Below, piece by piece: positions 15,593-24,347 of a stretch of DNA of 57,089 bases. Under the pieces are notes generated by a model that searched no databases, was not told where the DNA came from, and saw only the letters and a list, made by a program, of their open reading frames with translations. This stretch comes from Desulfobacterales bacterium (GTDB taxonomy: Bacteria; Desulfobacterota; Desulfobacteria; Desulfobacterales; Desulfobacteraceae): the NCBI GenBank assembly GCA_022361395.1, contig JAKSAX010000296.1, positions 1 through 57,089 of the forward strand. Direction: 5' to 3'. Position numbers and translations under genes: made by a program. Position 1 is the first letter of the stretch, and each line of letters begins with the position of its first letter.

Positions 15593-16393
15593 ATGAACGA
15601 TTTTTTACAGAGCCTTCGCAACGGCCAGGCTGAGAAACCGCGCACACCGAAGACGCGCAAGAACTACGACAATTCTTACCATTATAACAGCGGCCCAAGA
15701 TTTCATTCCTACGGCGGCGGCGGATATCAGAACACCAGAAATCCGCAGATGAAACGGCAACCCACTCCGGGACTCTCCCCCCAGCAGCCAACCCATCACC
15801 AGCAGCAGGCACCGGCTGATGATCAGCTGACCCTGCTGGCAGACGTTCTGGACAACCTGACCAATCAGGTCGATACCCTGGTCAAAAACCAGGAGTACAT
15901 GATCACTGTTCAGGAAAGACAGGCAGATCTGCTTCAGCGTCAGGCCGATGCCATTGAAATGGTTCTGGGACACCTGAATATCGGTCCGGATATGACCCCG
16001 GCCCCCTCATTTGAGAACCACTATGTATCTTCCCAGGAACCTGAAGAGGACTTTGCCCCTGTAGAAAAAGAGGAGACTGTCGAGGAACTGCTCAAGGCAG
16101 AACTTGCAGAGGAAAAGGTAAAGGGAACAGTTCAGGCGCCTGCCAAACCGGTTTTGAGAAAACGGAGAAAAGTGGTCAGCCCCAAACCTGCAGCACAGCC
16201 GCAACAGCAGCCCCAGGGTAATGCAGATCTGCTTCCCAGAGAGGAGATCATGGACATTATCGACAGCATGCGCAAAGAAGGTGCCACCTACGACCAGGTC
16301 GCCAAACGCCTGATCGACCTGGGCCAGCCGACCTTCTCCGGCCGAGGAGAATGGCACGCACAGACCATCCACAGGCTCTGCAGCAAAAAATAG
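15593..16393 (+). CDS. conserved hypothetical protein with coiled coil and C-terminal HTH-like module
   Basis: 266 residues. Residues 1-~80 are low-complexity (Gly/Tyr/Asn/Gln-rich, GGGGYQN, QQPTHHQQQ). Residues ~80-130 form a predicted coiled coil (LLADVLDNLTNQVDTL). A Glu/Lys-rich linker follows, and residues ~215-266 have a recombinase-like helical module, IDSMRKEGATYDQVAKRL then GQPTFSGRGEWHAQTI. That last module resembles the small DNA-binding segment of serine recombinases, but no catalytic domain is present. A strong GAAGGAGG ribosome site precedes it. A nucleoid- or regulator-type role is only a guess. Confidence 0.8.
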   Translation: MNDFLQSLRNGQAEKPRTPKTRKNYDNSYHYNSGPRFHSYGGGGYQNTRNPQMKRQPTPGLSPQQPTHHQQQAPADDQLTLLADVLDNLTNQVDTLVKNQEYMITVQERQADLLQRQADAIEMVLGHLNIGPDMTPAPSFENHYVSSQEPEEDFAPVEKEETVEELLKAELAEEKVKGTVQAPAKPVLRKRRKVVSPKPAAQPQQQPQGNADLLPREEIMDIIDSMRKEGATYDQVAKRLIDLGQPTFSGRGEWHAQTIHRLCSKK

Positions 16394-16416
16394 ACGATCC
16401 TGCCTGAAGTTTTGAT

Positions 16417-16448
16417 CCGGCAATGCGGTATCCCAGCCGCATTGCCGG
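16417..16448. terminator. bidirectional terminator between convergent genes
   Basis: CCGGCAATGCGG (16417-16428) and CCGCATTGCCGG (16437-16448) are perfect 12-bp arms around an 8-nt loop, between stops at 16393 (+) and 16456 (-). A weak T-run flanks the left side. Confidence 0.75.
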
Positions 16449-16455
16449 GCATTGC

Positions 16456-16749
16456 CTAGTTGTTCAACCCTTCCATATACTCACTCCACTCAGTCGGCAG
16501 CATCTGTTTTTTCCGGGTATTGCAGTTCTTGCAACAGGGTACCAGGTTGAATTTTTCAGACCGGCCGCCACGGGCAACCGGAATAACATGATCCATGGTC
16601 AGTTCTTTTGGGGGAAATGTCTGCCTGCAGTAGTGGCAGATGCCTGAGGCGCGTTTCCGTTTCCACCACTGGCTCGCTCGGATCTGCCTGGCTTTGGCCC
16701 GCTCTTTTTTCAGCGTGGCCTCATCGGTAAAGGTGAAATAGGGATCCAC
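16456..16749 (-). CDS. HNH endonuclease domain protein
   Basis: 97 residues, almost entirely an HNH nuclease: zinc pair CHYCRQTFP, core TMDHVIPVARGGR (the His of DH is the general base), N in KFNLVPCC and second zinc pair CCKNCN. It begins with GTG two bases after the era stop, so it is the last gene of the his-era operon and relies on coupled translation. Biological target unknown; many such small solitary HNH proteins are uncharacterised housekeeping nucleases rather than restriction enzymes. Confidence 0.85.
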   Translation of the reverse strand: MDPYFTFTDEATLKKERAKARQIRASQWWKRKRASGICHYCRQTFPPKELTMDHVIPVARGGRSEKFNLVPCCKNCNTRKKQMLPTEWSEYMEGLNN

Positions 16750-16751
16750 AG

Positions 16752-17639
16752 CTAATATCCGAATTCGCTTAAATGCCGTTCATTGGAGATCCAGTCTTTG
16801 GTCACCTTTACAAAGAGCTTGAGCAGCACCTTTGATCCCAGCATCTCTTCAATATCTTTGCGTGCACTGCTGCCGATCCGTTTGAGCATGGAACCCTTTT
16901 TCCCGATGATAATGCCCTTTTGGGAGTTTCGCACCACATGGATGCTGGCATGGATCACAATGAGCTTTTTTTCCACCTCAAAAGCATCAACAGTCACGGC
17001 ACTGGAATAGGGGATCTCCATTCCGGTAAGGCGAAACACCTTTTCCCTGATGGTCTCCCTCACCATGAATTTTTCAGAGACATCTGTAAAGGTCTCTTCG
17101 GGGTATAGCCTGGGCCCGGCGGCCAGGTTGGATTCCAGTTCGCCGAGAAGGTTCTCCACCTGGATATCCTTTTTTGCAGAGATGGGGACAATGGCTTTGA
17201 AATCAAACAGCTCAGTAAATTCCCCAACCAGGGCATAGACATCAGCCTTGCCGGCCAGATCAATCTTATTCAATCCCAGGACCACGGGCTTGGTTTCCTT
17301 TTCAAGCCGTTTTAAAATCAGTTTTTCAGCGGAATAATTCCTGGAGACCGCGTCCACCATAAACAGGATGACGTCCACATCTTCCAGGGCCTGCATGGCC
17401 TGATCCACAATACGCTGGTTCAGCAGGGTGGAACTTTTGTGTATCCCCGGTGTGTCCACCAGTATGATCTGGGAATGGGGCCGGTTGATGATACCGATAA
17501 TGTTGTCCCTTGTGGTCTGGGGCTTTTTGGAGGTGATGGAGATCTTCTGACCCAGCACCTGGTTCAGCAGGGTTGACTTACCGGCATTGGGCGCACCGAT
17601 GATCCCCACAAATCCGGACCGGGTTTTGTTTTCTGTCAT
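16752..17639 (-). CDS. era: GTPase Era
   Basis: 295 residues, standard length. G1 GAPNAGKSTLLN, G3 VDTPGIH, G4 LNKIDLAG, and a C-terminal KH domain with GIIIGKKGSMLKRIG. Era binds the 3' end of 16S rRNA and helps 30S assembly. It overlaps the engB gene by 4 bp (ATGA) and is followed by the HNH gene. Confidence 0.97.
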   Translation of the reverse strand: MTENKTRSGFVGIIGAPNAGKSTLLNQVLGQKISITSKKPQTTRDNIIGIINRPHSQIILVDTPGIHKSSTLLNQRIVDQAMQALEDVDVILFMVDAVSRNYSAEKLILKRLEKETKPVVLGLNKIDLAGKADVYALVGEFTELFDFKAIVPISAKKDIQVENLLGELESNLAAGPRLYPEETFTDVSEKFMVRETIREKVFRLTGMEIPYSSAVTVDAFEVEKKLIVIHASIHVVRNSQKGIIIGKKGSMLKRIGSSARKDIEEMLGSKVLLKLFVKVTKDWISNERHLSEFGY

Positions 17640-18241
17640 TCCTCTTCTCCCCTGTCATACCAGTCAATCAAATTATTAATCTCATCCCAGATCACCTCCC
17701 TGCCCTGCCGTGTTTTTGCGGAAAAGAGGATCACCCCGTTTTTATCCCGGTTCAACCGGGAACAGATAGCGTTCAGCCGTTTGGCCTGTTTGGTTCTGGA
17801 CAGCTTATCCGCCTTGGTCAGCACCACCAGGTATGGAATGTCCCTTGCTTCCAGCCACTCAGCCATTTCAAATTCCTCTTTCCGGGGATCACGCCTGATA
17901 TCAATGAGCAGGATAAGCCCCAGGAGGGACTCCCTGGTGGACAGGTACCTGTCCATCATGGGCTGCCACTGGGCCCGGATCTTTTTGGAAACCTTGGCAT
18001 ACCCGTATCCGGGCAGATCCACGAAAGAGAGAGTTTCATTGACCAGAAAGAAGTTGATCAACTGGGTGCATCCCGGCCTGGAACTTGTCTTGACCAGACC
18101 CTTTCTCTGGATCAGGGTATTGATCAAAGAGGATTTCCCCACGTTGGAGCGTCCTGCAAAGGCAATCTCCGGATAATCATAGTCCGGGTAATGGGCAGCC
18201 TTTGCCGCACTTTTCACAAATTCTGCACTGTGAATCTTCAT
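17636..18241 (-). CDS. engB: ribosome biogenesis GTPase EngB (YsxC/YihA)
   Basis: 201 residues. G1 GRSNVGKSSLIN, G3 VDLPGYGYAKV, G4 TKADKLS. The family acts in 50S subunit assembly. Overlaps both neighbours by 4 bp, so the aminotransferase, engB and era are translated in series. Confidence 0.96.
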   Translation of the reverse strand: MKIHSAEFVKSAAKAAHYPDYDYPEIAFAGRSNVGKSSLINTLIQRKGLVKTSSRPGCTQLINFFLVNETLSFVDLPGYGYAKVSKKIRAQWQPMMDRYLSTRESLLGLILLIDIRRDPRKEEFEMAEWLEARDIPYLVVLTKADKLSRTKQAKRLNAICSRLNRDKNGVILFSAKTRQGREVIWDEINNLIDWYDRGEEE

Positions 18242-19395
18242 GAGCAGTCTTTTAAATACCCCTCCATCCGGTCCATGCCGACTCGCAGGTTCTCCATGGA
18301 GTTGGCATAGGAAAAACGCAGATACCCCTCCCCGTTTGCACCGAAATCAATTCCCGGTGTCACGCCGATGTGGGCCTTGTCCAGAATATCAAATGCCAGG
18401 GCATAAGAATCCATGGATATATGTTTGGCATTGGCAAAAACATAAAAGGCGCCGGTGGGTTCCACAGTGATACCCAGCCCCATTTCCTTAAGACGTTTCA
18501 GCACAAATATGCGCCGTTCATTATAGGTGTCGCGCATCACTTCCGTCTCTTTTTCCGCATCGGTCAGGGCCGCAGCCCCCGCCAGCTGGATCACGGAGTT
18601 GGCGCAGATGAAAAAGTTCTGCTGCAATACCTGGAGGGGACGGACAAAATCCGGCGGCGCGATCAGGTATCCCAGGCGCAGGCCGGTCATGGCAAAGAGC
18701 TTTGAAAACCCGTTGAGCACAAAGGCCCGGTCCGTAAATTCAAAAATAGAGTGATCCTTGCCCACATAGGTCAGGCCGTGGTAGATCTCATCCGATATAA
18801 TATAAAGCCCGTGTTCTTCAGCCACAGCCACGATCTCCCTCATCCTTTCTTCCGGAATAACGTTTCCTGTGGGATTGGACGGGGAGTTGATAAAAATCGC
18901 CTTTGTCTTCGGGGTAATCTTTTCACGGATGGCATCCGGGGTGTAGACAAACCCCTCTTCTTCGGACACTTTTACCGTGACAGGAACCCCCTGGACATAG
19001 TGGATAAAATTGGCATAACAGGCGTAGTGGGGATCAGATATGATAATCTCATCCCCGGGGTCCACCAGGGCGGAAAAGAGCAGCAGCATGGCCGGAGATG
19101 TGCCTGAGGTCACCAGGATCTGGCCCGGATCGACCTTGGTACCATAGGTCCGGCCATGGTAATCGCTGATGGCCTCCCTCAGGCGGATGTCCCCGAGACT
19201 GTGGGTATAGGAGGTCTCGTTCTGGCAGAACGCCTCCACACTGACCCGGTTCACGCATTCGGGTACATTAAAATCAGGTTCACCGATCTCCATGTGGACC
19301 ACATCAATGCCTTGGGCCTCCATTTTATGGATCTTCTCCAGGACATCCATGACAATGAACGGGGTTATCTTTTCACATCTCCTGGCCGCCGTCAT
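18238..19395 (-). CDS. class I/II pyridoxal-phosphate aminotransferase (aspartate/alanine type)
   Basis: 385 residues. Motifs are the IGEPDFNVPE start, the PLP-contact TSGTSPAML, SPSNPTGNVIP with the conserved Asn, and the Schiff-base lysine in NGFSKLFAMTGLRLGY. It transfers amino groups between an amino acid and a 2-oxoacid. Its place after hisI-hisG is compatible with a histidinol-phosphate or aspartate/alanine role, but the sequence looks more like AspC/AlaT than HisC. Overlaps engB by 4 bp. Confidence 0.92.
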   Translation of the reverse strand: MTAARRCEKITPFIVMDVLEKIHKMEAQGIDVVHMEIGEPDFNVPECVNRVSVEAFCQNETSYTHSLGDIRLREAISDYHGRTYGTKVDPGQILVTSGTSPAMLLLFSALVDPGDEIIISDPHYACYANFIHYVQGVPVTVKVSEEEGFVYTPDAIREKITPKTKAIFINSPSNPTGNVIPEERMREIVAVAEEHGLYIISDEIYHGLTYVGKDHSIFEFTDRAFVLNGFSKLFAMTGLRLGYLIAPPDFVRPLQVLQQNFFICANSVIQLAGAAALTDAEKETEVMRDTYNERRIFVLKRLKEMGLGITVEPTGAFYVFANAKHISMDSYALAFDILDKAHIGVTPGIDFGANGEGYLRFSYANSMENLRVGMDRMEGYLKDCS

Positions 19396-19396
19396 C

Positions 19397-20272
19397 TTAA
19401 ATCACCTTGTTCAGGGAATATTCGATAATACCTTCGGCCCCTTCCTTGAGCAGCTTGGGGATCAGGTCCCTGACCAGAGAATTTTCAACTATGGTTTCCA
19501 CTGCAAACCAGTCTGACTGGTACAGGGAGGCCACGGTGGGGCCGGTGAGGCTGGGCAGCAGGTCAACGACAGCCGGAAGATTTTTTTCTGAGACATTCAA
19601 CTTGAGCGCCACCAGCTTATCCGCCACAAGGGCGGCCTGGAGCAGCATGGAGATCTGTTCGATCTTCTCACGCTTTTTAGGATCTTCCCAGGCTTTTTTA
19701 TTGGCAATAAGCTGGGTATTGGTCTCCATGACTTCGTGGATCACCCTCAGATTATGGGCACGGATGGTGCTTTCCGTTTCGGTAATTTCCACAATGGCAT
19801 CGGCCAGCCCTGAAACAATTTTCGCCTCGGTGGCACCCCAGGAAAATTTTACGTTCACATTGATATTCCGTTCTTTGAAAAAACGCTGGGTAAACTTAAC
19901 CAGTTCAGTGGATATGGTTTTGCCCTCAAGATCTTCCAGGGTTTTGATGGGAGAGTCACTGGCCACGGCAATAATCCACCTGGCCGGACGGGCACTGACC
20001 TTTGAATAGATCAGGTCGCTTACCACGTGGACGTCGGACTCATGCTCAGCCACCCAGTCCAGCCCGGTAAGCCCGGCATCGATAATGCCGCTTTCCACGT
20101 TGATGGACATTTCCTGGGCACGGCAAAGGGCACACTCAATGGTATCGTCGTTGATATCGGGAAAGTAGCTTCTTCCCTCAACGTTGATTTTCCAGCCGGA
20201 CCGTTTAAACAGGTTTATGGTTGCATTCTGAAGGCTCCCCTTGGGGATGCCGAGTTTCAATAATTTTTCCAT
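19397..20272 (-). CDS. hisG: ATP phosphoribosyltransferase, long form
   Basis: 291 residues, the long (HisZ-independent) HisG with a C-terminal ~75-residue allosteric domain (LPSLTGPTVASLYQS region onward). It catalyses the first step of histidine synthesis from ATP and PRPP. The PRPP-binding-side segment GLADAIVEITETEST is present. The ATG overlaps the hisI stop by one base (TAATG). The C-terminal domain is the usual site of histidine feedback. Confidence 0.95.
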   Translation of the reverse strand: MEKLLKLGIPKGSLQNATINLFKRSGWKINVEGRSYFPDINDDTIECALCRAQEMSINVESGIIDAGLTGLDWVAEHESDVHVVSDLIYSKVSARPARWIIAVASDSPIKTLEDLEGKTISTELVKFTQRFFKERNINVNVKFSWGATEAKIVSGLADAIVEITETESTIRAHNLRVIHEVMETNTQLIANKKAWEDPKKREKIEQISMLLQAALVADKLVALKLNVSEKNLPAVVDLLPSLTGPTVASLYQSDWFAVETIVENSLVRDLIPKLLKEGAEGIIEYSLNKVI

Positions 20273-20646
20273 TATTTATACACCTTTTCCGGGTCAAATA
20301 CCCGCTCTTCAGCAATTTTATATTCGTTATTCTCTACAATTTTAAAAAAACAGCTCTTATACCCCTTGTGGCAGGCTGCCCCGCCCACCTGTTCGACTTT
20401 CAAAAGAACGGTGTCATGGTCACAGTCCACACGGATTTCCCTTACATGCTGCACATGCCCTGAGGTTTCGCCTTTTTTCCAGAGGGTATTTCTGGAACGG
20501 CTGTAATAAGTTGCCTTTCCGGAAGACAGGGTTTCGTTGAAAGCCGCCTCATTCATATAGGCCAGCATCAGGACCTCTCCGGTCTCTGCATCCTGGGCAA
20601 TGGCAGGAATCAACCCGTTGGTCTTTTCAAAATCAAGTTCTACCAT
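20272..20646 (-). CDS. hisI: phosphoribosyl-AMP cyclohydrolase
   Basis: 124 residues, single-domain HisI. Key features: [34 protein letters not shown], the metal-binding VRVDCD-like IRVDCDHDT and the HKGYKSCFF end. It opens the adenine ring in step 3 of histidine synthesis. First gene of the six-gene leftward operon ending with the HNH gene. There is no fused HisE domain. Confidence 0.95.
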   Translation of the reverse strand: MVELDFEKTNGLIPAIAQDAETGEVLMLAYMNEAAFNETLSSGKATYYSRSRNTLWKKGETSGHVQHVREIRVDCDHDTVLLKVEQVGGAACHKGYKSCFFKIVENNEYKIAEERVFDPEKVYK

Positions 20647-20685
20647 GATGATGTTTCATCCTTTACGCTAATGAAAGTTCTCAAT

Positions 20686-20699
20686 GCCGAAAATTCGGC
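20686..20699. promoter_or_regulatory. short palindrome in the hisI / pbp1A divergent spacer
   Basis: GCCGAA and TTCGGC arms around AA, about 40 bp upstream of hisI in an otherwise AT-rich 290-bp spacer. Could be an operator or a small leader hairpin. No his leader peptide is evident. Confidence 0.25.
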
Positions 20700-20936
20700 T
20701 GTTATTAAAACCTTTATATTTAATAGTTTGGGGCTCAAAAGTCAATTTATATATTCACCGGCGTGTAAGGAAGTATTCAGATTTTGATATGGATTCCGTT
20801 AAATCCGATACGGCCGCAGGCGGCCGGCCTGTGGAGGAATACCGTTTCACTGCTTTTTCTAACTATTGCCAAGTGATGGCTAATCTGGTAAAAGCAGTTA
20901 ATTTTTATCCAATTAGATTTAAGTTTCCGGGATGTT

Positions 20937-23342
20937 ATGACAAATAAAAAGAGCCGCTCCCAGGTCCTGAAAAAACGAGCCAAGAAAAAAGAGAAAAGCC
21001 TGCTCCTCTCATTGATGAAATGGACGATGATACCCTCACTGATACTGGGTATTTTAGGGTGTGCAGGTATTGCCGGACTTTTTTTCTACCTGAGCCAGGA
21101 CCTGCCGAAAATAAATACCCTGAAGGATTACCGCCCGGCCACGGTGACCAATGTCTTTTCCGATGACGGCAGGAAAATCGGGGAATTCTACAAGGAACGG
21201 CGAATTGTCATTCCCCTGGCCGACATGCCGGACAACCTGATCAATGCCTTTGTGGCTGCAGAGGATTCCAGGTTCCGGGAACATCCGGGAATCGACGTCC
21301 AGTCCATTATCCGGGCATTTATAAAAAACGCCAAGGCCGGCACCATAGTCCAGGGCGGCTCAACCATTACCCAGCAGGTTACCAAATCCTTTCTGCTGAC
21401 CCCGGAACGGACCTACACCCGGAAAATCAAGGAAGCCATGCTGGCTTACCGGATTGAAAAAAAATTTTCAAAGGACGAAATTCTTTACCTCTACCTGAAT
21501 CAGATCTATCTGGGCCACGGTGCCTATGGTGTTGAAGCCGCCTCTGAAAACTATTTCGGCAAGCATGCAAAAGACCTGACCCTGGCCGAATGCGCCATGC
21601 TGGCAGGACTGCCCCAGGCCCCGAGCCGGTACAGCCCCTTCCGCTACCCTGACAGGGCAAAACAGCGCCAGATCTATACCCTTAACCGGATGAAGGAAGA
21701 GGGGATGATCTCAAACCTGGATGTCACCGAAGCCATTGACACCAAGCTGGATATCAAACCGAGAAAGAACTGGTTTATCGAACGGGTGCCCTGTTACACC
21801 GAACATGTCCGCAGGTATGTGGAAAAGAAATACGGCCCCGACATTCTCTACAACCAGGGACTGAACATCCACACCGCCGTAAATATAGAATTGCAGAAAA
21901 TCGCCAGGACCGCCGTGAAAAACGGCCTTTCAGAACTGGATAAGCGGACCGGCTACCGGGGGCCCGTCAAAAACATCCCAGCCCTTAGGATCGAAGAATT
22001 CTGCAGGGAAGTCTCAGCCACACTCAACGGCTCCCTCCCCCAAAAAGGCGGTATTTACCAGGGCGTCGTGCTTGCGGTTGATGATGAAAACAAGGTAACC
22101 CGGGTCAGGGTCGGTGATTTTCACGGACTCATCCGCCTGGCCACAATGACCTGGGCACGAAAGCCCGACCCGGATGTCGCATACTATGAGACCAAGGTAA
22201 AAACCCCTTCCCAGGTCCTGCGGCCCGGTGATGTCATCTTTGTCGAGGTGCTCAATGAGATCATAGAGGACAATGAATTCGAATTTGCCCTGTACCAGGA
22301 ACCGGTGGCCCAGGCCGCCCTGCTGAGCATTGAGGCGGAAACCGGCCATGTCAAAACCATGATCGGCGGCCGGGACTATAAAAACAGCCAGTTTAACAGG
22401 GCCTACCAGTCCAGGCGCCAGCCCGGTTCCGCCTTTAAGCCTATTCTCTACGCTGCTGCCCTGGATAAGGGCTATACCGCAGCCTCGGTAATTATAGATT
22501 CCCCCGTGGTATTTGAAGACACGGAAAGGGACTTTGTCTGGAAGCCCAGAAACTACAAGGAAAAATTTTACGGCCCCACCCTGTTCAGGGAAGCCCTGGC
22601 CAAATCCAGGAATATCGTTACCATTAAAATCCTCCAGGATATCGGCATCGACTATGTTATTGACTATGCCCGGAAACTGGGAATCACCTCTGAGATCAGC
22701 CGGGACCTTTCCATTGCACTGGGCTCATCCGGCCTTTCCCTCCTGGAAATCGTCAATGCCTATTCCGTGTTTTCAAACCTGGGCTATCTGATTGAGCCGG
22801 TATTTATCACCAAGATTTACGACAGGGACAACAACCTGCTGGAATCCTCCAAACTGGTCCGGAAAAAAGTCATAGACATGAGCACGGCCTATATCATGAC
22901 AAGCATCCTGGAAAGTGTGGTCAAATCAGGAACAGGGCGGAGAATCAAGGCACTTAAACGCCCGGTTGCCGGCAAGACAGGCACCACCAACAACCTCTTT
23001 GATGCCTGGTTCCTGGGATACACCCCCAGATACACCACGGGCGTCTGGGTTGGACTTGACCAGGAAGCACCCCTGGGCAAAGGCGAAACCGGCTCCAGAG
23101 CTGCCAGCCCCGTCTGGCTTGAGTACATGAAAAACACCCTGGAGGGGAAACCGGTACGGACCTTTAACGTGCCTGAGGGGATTGTCTTTGCAAAGATAGA
23201 TGCCAAGACCGGGCTTCTGCCCATAGAAGAGAGCGAGAAAACCATTTTCGAATGCTTCAGGGAAGGCACCATCCCCACGGAACACACCCCGAAACCGGAC
23301 ACGGTGTCAGGATCCGAAGACCTGTTTAAGGAAGGGCTGTAG
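20937..23342 (+). CDS. penicillin-binding protein 1A, bifunctional peptidoglycan synthase
   Basis: 801 residues. A basic cytoplasmic tail and one membrane helix (residues ~33-56) precede the glycosyltransferase domain with EDSRFREHPGID, GGSTITQQVTK and the YLNQIYLGHGAYGVE motif. An OB-like insert follows, then the transpeptidase domain with SxxK in QPGSAFKPI, SxN in KSRNIVT and KTGT. It polymerises and cross-links murein at the outer face of the inner membrane. It overlaps the convergent radical-SAM gene by 17 bp at its 3' end. Confidence 0.95.
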   Translation: MTNKKSRSQVLKKRAKKKEKSLLLSLMKWTMIPSLILGILGCAGIAGLFFYLSQDLPKINTLKDYRPATVTNVFSDDGRKIGEFYKERRIVIPLADMPDNLINAFVAAEDSRFREHPGIDVQSIIRAFIKNAKAGTIVQGGSTITQQVTKSFLLTPERTYTRKIKEAMLAYRIEKKFSKDEILYLYLNQIYLGHGAYGVEAASENYFGKHAKDLTLAECAMLAGLPQAPSRYSPFRYPDRAKQRQIYTLNRMKEEGMISNLDVTEAIDTKLDIKPRKNWFIERVPCYTEHVRRYVEKKYGPDILYNQGLNIHTAVNIELQKIARTAVKNGLSELDKRTGYRGPVKNIPALRIEEFCREVSATLNGSLPQKGGIYQGVVLAVDDENKVTRVRVGDFHGLIRLATMTWARKPDPDVAYYETKVKTPSQVLRPGDVIFVEVLNEIIEDNEFEFALYQEPVAQAALLSIEAETGHVKTMIGGRDYKNSQFNRAYQSRRQPGSAFKPILYAAALDKGYTAASVIIDSPVVFEDTERDFVWKPRNYKEKFYGPTLFREALAKSRNIVTIKILQDIGIDYVIDYARKLGITSEISRDLSIALGSSGLSLLEIVNAYSVFSNLGYLIEPVFITKIYDRDNNLLESSKLVRKKVIDMSTAYIMTSILESVVKSGTGRRIKALKRPVAGKTGTTNNLFDAWFLGYTPRYTTGVWVGLDQEAPLGKGETGSRAASPVWLEYMKNTLEGKPVRTFNVPEGIVFAKIDAKTGLLPIEESEKTIFECFREGTIPTEHTPKPDTVSGSEDLFKEGL

Positions 23343-24339
23343 CCCTTACCTGGCCCGGCGGCAGGTCACTGCAGGTTTTGATTGAGAAGGTTTTGCCCGG
23401 ATACCGGCGTCTGAACTTTTCCAGGTTCGTCTTTTTGTCTCCCTGGAGTCTTGAAATGGATTTCGGATTGACGGTCAGCAGGACCCTGCCGGTTTCCAGG
23501 CAGTCTATCTGCCCGCAGGCCTGTTCAAACATCAGGGCTGAAAACACAAGATGGCCGAATGCCGGATGCCAGGGACCTGCCAGGACCCGGGATTCATCTT
23601 CCATCATCTCACTTGCCTGGAGTCCCATGCGGACCACCGGCACCCCTGCCGAACCAAAGACCTTTGCCATATCCCTGACCTGATCCACAGCCTGATCCAG
23701 GGTCAGGGGCGCATATTGCCCGGCCTCATACCAGCGGGCCAGACGGCTTCCGGCAAGCACCAGGACCGGATAAATCCGCACTAGGTCAGGCTTCAAGGCC
23801 GCAAGTTCCCGGGCACTCCCAAGGGCTGATTCCGCACTGTCCCCGGGCAATCCGGCCATCACCTGGATCCCGACCTGCATACCCACATCCTTTAGCCGCT
23901 TTACAGCCAGGAGGGTGTCTTCCCGGGTATGGCCCCTGCCGGCCAGTTCAAGGACTTTGTCATCCATAGACTGGACACCAAGCTCCACCAGGCCGAGGCC
24001 AAAGGGGGCAGCAAGGGCCAGGCTTTCTTCGGTAACAGTGTCAGGACGGGTGGAGCATCTGATGCCGTGTATCACCCCTTTTTCAATATAGGGGGCCACC
24101 CTTCCTAAAAGATGCTTGATTTCATGAACGGGCAGCCCGAGGAAATTCCCTCCGAAAAACGCCAGTTCCACACGGGAGCGATTCCCTTTAAAGGCCAGAT
24201 ATTTCTCAATTACCCGCTCAAGGTCATTACAATAAACGGCCGGAGATTCAGACGTAATAATGGACTGGTTGCAAAAAACACATTGGTGGGGACATCCCCG
24301 GTGGGGGATAAAACAGGGAATTACCAGAGGCGCGGTCAT
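23326..24339 (-). CDS. Elp3-like radical SAM protein
   Basis: 337 residues. The 4Fe-4S/SAM motif is CPHQCVFCNQ near residue 16, followed by ELAFFGGNF, RCSTRPDTV and ELGVQSMDDKVL, as in the Elp3/MiaB-like radical-SAM core. There is no GNAT domain, so it is not a complete Elp3. Reaction unknown. It starts 8 bp after the PHP-RNase III stop, so the two are co-transcribed; rnc next to this radical-SAM type recurs in related bacteria as far as I recall. Confidence 0.88.
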   Translation of the reverse strand: MTAPLVIPCFIPHRGCPHQCVFCNQSIITSESPAVYCNDLERVIEKYLAFKGNRSRVELAFFGGNFLGLPVHEIKHLLGRVAPYIEKGVIHGIRCSTRPDTVTEESLALAAPFGLGLVELGVQSMDDKVLELAGRGHTREDTLLAVKRLKDVGMQVGIQVMAGLPGDSAESALGSARELAALKPDLVRIYPVLVLAGSRLARWYEAGQYAPLTLDQAVDQVRDMAKVFGSAGVPVVRMGLQASEMMEDESRVLAGPWHPAFGHLVFSALMFEQACGQIDCLETGRVLLTVNPKSISRLQGDKKTNLEKFRRRYPGKTFSIKTCSDLPPGQVRATALP

Positions 24340-24347
24340 GCCTTGGC

